From positions 372,001 to 436,000 of the forward strand of contig CAVVXS010000007.1 of assembly GCA_963752225.1 (NCBI GenBank): a stretch of 64,000 bases of DNA, given 5' to 3'. Shown in pieces: positions 62,959-64,000 of this stretch (the stretch's first letter is position 1; every line of letters begins with the position of its first letter). A program made the translations under genes and the position numbers. The DNA is from JBBROS01 sp963752225. GTDB taxonomy: Bacteria > Pseudomonadota > Alphaproteobacteria > Acetobacterales > Acetobacteraceae. Below the pieces are notes generated by a model. The model was given only the letters and a program-made list of their open reading frames with translations, ran no database searches and had not been told where the DNA came from.

Positions 62959-63468
62959 TCAGATCTGGCGGGTGAGGCGGAACCAGAACAGGACCGCGGC
63001 GTCGACCGGCACGGCGGGGATCTCGCGCAGCCGCCACCACCAGCGGCGCAGCAGCCGGCTCGAGGCCGGGCCGACCGGCGGCGGGCTGCGATGGGCGTCG
63101 AGCCCGGCCAGCCCGAGCAGCAGCACGCAGCGCGCCATGTGGTAGGACGAGGTGGCCGCGTAGACCGGTCCCTTGGCGCCGCGCAACAGGCGGGCGACGG
63201 CCTGCACCGAGCGGACGGTGTTGCGGCCGGTCGGCTCCAGGATGATCAGCTCGGGATGCACCCCCCGCTGCATCAGCAGGTCGGCCATCACGTCCGCCTC
63301 GGGCGGGCCGTGCCGGCCTTGGCCGCCGGTGACCACGTACATCGGTTGCGGCAGCACCCGGCGCCCGAACTGCGCGGCGGCGCCGACCCGGTCGCGCATC
63401 GCCCCGCTGGGCGAGCCGTCCTCGCGAACGGCGGCGCCGAAGATCACGATATAGGGCTGGTCGAACAT
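62959..63468 (-). CDS. YdcF/SanA-like DUF218 protein
   Basis: DUF218 proteins are implicated in envelope or peptidoglycan metabolism and may bind nucleotides. The 169-residue product has YIVIFGAAVREDGSPSGAM, VTGGQGRHGPPEADVMADLL and EPTGRNTVRSVQAVARLL. It is shorter than SanA and lacks the usual N-terminal membrane segment. The ATG at 63468 lies 25 bases inside the end of the upstream methyltransferase frame. Confidence 0.84.
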   Translation of the reverse strand: MFDQPYIVIFGAAVREDGSPSGAMRDRVGAAAQFGRRVLPQPMYVVTGGQGRHGPPEADVMADLLMQRGVHPELIILEPTGRNTVRSVQAVARLLRGAKGPVYAATSSYHMARCVLLLGLAGLDAHRSPPPVGPASSRLLRRWWWRLREIPAVPVDAAVLFWFRLTRQI

Positions 63469-64000
63469 GCAGTGCCGGCGCCGTGGGGTGCGGCCAGGAG
63501 AATGCGGTTCACGCCCGACAAGGCGGCGAAGGTCTGCCGCCACGCACGTTCGACCGCGGCGGGCGCCGTGCCGCGTCCGGCGAGCTCGGCGGTGATGGCG
63601 CCCACGCTGCGAACGCCGTCGATGAGCCGCAGGATGGCGCTGGCCAGCGGCGGCACCGCGACCGGCACGCGCAGCCCGTCGAACACGAACGGCAGCGTGC
63701 CGTCGGGGCGGATATTGCGGGCGAGCTCCGGACCCGGCATCTCGCGCGCGACCGGGATCGCGGCCGGGTCGGCGGGGTCCGGCGGCGGCGGCCGCTCGGT
63801 AGCTCGCACGGCGTAGATCACGTGCGTGCTCATGTTGCCGGCGAGGTCCTCGGCCAGGGCGGCCCGCTCGATCGGGTCGAGGGCGGCGATACGGGCGCGC
63901 AGCTTTGGGTCGGGGAGCAGGGCGGCCGGGTCGTAGCGCATCGGCTCCATGAAGCAGGTGATGGCGAGACCGGCGTCGTCCATCAGCGCAGCCAGACTGC
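63444..64000 (-). CDS. Class I methyltransferase, C-terminal part (partial)
   Basis: The frame is open through the right edge of the window, so the start lies outside. The visible 185 residues include MDDAGLAITCFMEPMRYDPA and an extra C-terminal domain (VFDGLRVPVAVPPLASAILR). That layout resembles SAM-dependent methyltransferases with a C-terminal regulatory extension. The catalytic domain is not in view, so the assignment is tentative. Confidence 0.55.
   Translation of the reverse strand, partial: SLAALMDDAGLAITCFMEPMRYDPAALLPDPKLRARIAALDPIERAALAEDLAGNMSTHVIYAVRATERPPPPDPADPAAIPVAREMPGPELARNIRPDGTLPFVFDGLRVPVAVPPLASAILRLIDGVRSVGAITAELAGRGTAPAAVERAWRQTFAALSGVNRILLAAPHGAGTACSTSPIS

Noticed and set aside
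1..64000. CRISPR array, prophage or insertion sequence
   Set aside because: I saw no regularly spaced direct repeats, integrase, transposase or phage structural genes. The repeats found are short palindromes.

Overview
The window is one contiguous piece of a GC-rich alphaproteobacterial chromosome. The evidence is the str/S10/spc/alpha ribosomal gene order, with adk after secY and rpsM-rpsK-rpoA-rplQ following. Further support comes from an ATP12-type F1-ATPase chaperone, a short-form HisG, the infA-maf-rng-yacG block, and GC-rich palindromic repeats of a kind I associate with Rhodospirillales/Acetobacteraceae. The last point is recall, so the order-level guess is soft.

Layout. 1-14637: tail of tuf, then 26 ribosomal, secretion, adk and rpoA genes on the + strand, interrupted by terminator-like hairpins (before secY and before rpoA) and a clear promoter before rpsM. 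14719-20762: rarA, a 23S pseudouridine synthase, an AsmA protein, the ATP12 chaperone, acylphosphatase and a membrane protein, most with overlapping ends. 20763-24087: a decayed Na+/H+ antiporter remnant, a frameshifted short-chain dehydrogenase, and on the minus strand a Rieske oxygenase with a second SDR. 24368-30550: a divergent leuC-leuD-leuB set followed by a carboxymuconolactone-decarboxylase-like protein, gluconate-5-dehydrogenase-like SDR, idonate-5-dehydrogenase-like protein, a small protein and a GNAT enzyme. 30613-37613 (minus): a catabolic operon of SDR, split transketolase (two genes), TRAP binding protein, fused TRAP permease and a SAF-domain oxidoreductase, with a divergent LysR regulator at 37676. 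38801-42050: glgX, a CBS protein and a PEP-CTERM protein. 42186-49788: hybrid kinase with a receiver protein and a DUF533-like protein, an SLC13-type transporter, a second near-identical receiver, and an AI-2E-type permease. 49796-56289: tRNA-Phe, yacG, rng, maf, infA, hisD, hisG, murA and dcd (minus strand). 56400-60225: small proteins, then marR-emrA-emrB. 60356-64000: LysR/DUF1127 pair, a glycine-zipper lipoprotein, a DUF3597 protein, a YdcF-like protein and the end of a methyltransferase.

The most notable points are as follows. Three genes (SDR at 21092, TRAP permease at 31988, transketolase C subunit at 34970) each read perfectly once a single G/C is removed, and two of the three sites share the heptamer GAGTACC. 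A composite palindromic repeat forms the N-terminal coding region of the TRAP permease. The SDR/split transketolase/TRAP/SAF operon looks like an uncharacterised sugar or sugar-acid pathway. maf has no ATG, GTG or TTG that would include its conserved N-terminus. The marR promoter carries a perfect 14-bp palindrome between -35 and -10, with a start codon almost at the predicted transcription start.

All calls come from reading the sequence and from family knowledge. No database search was run.
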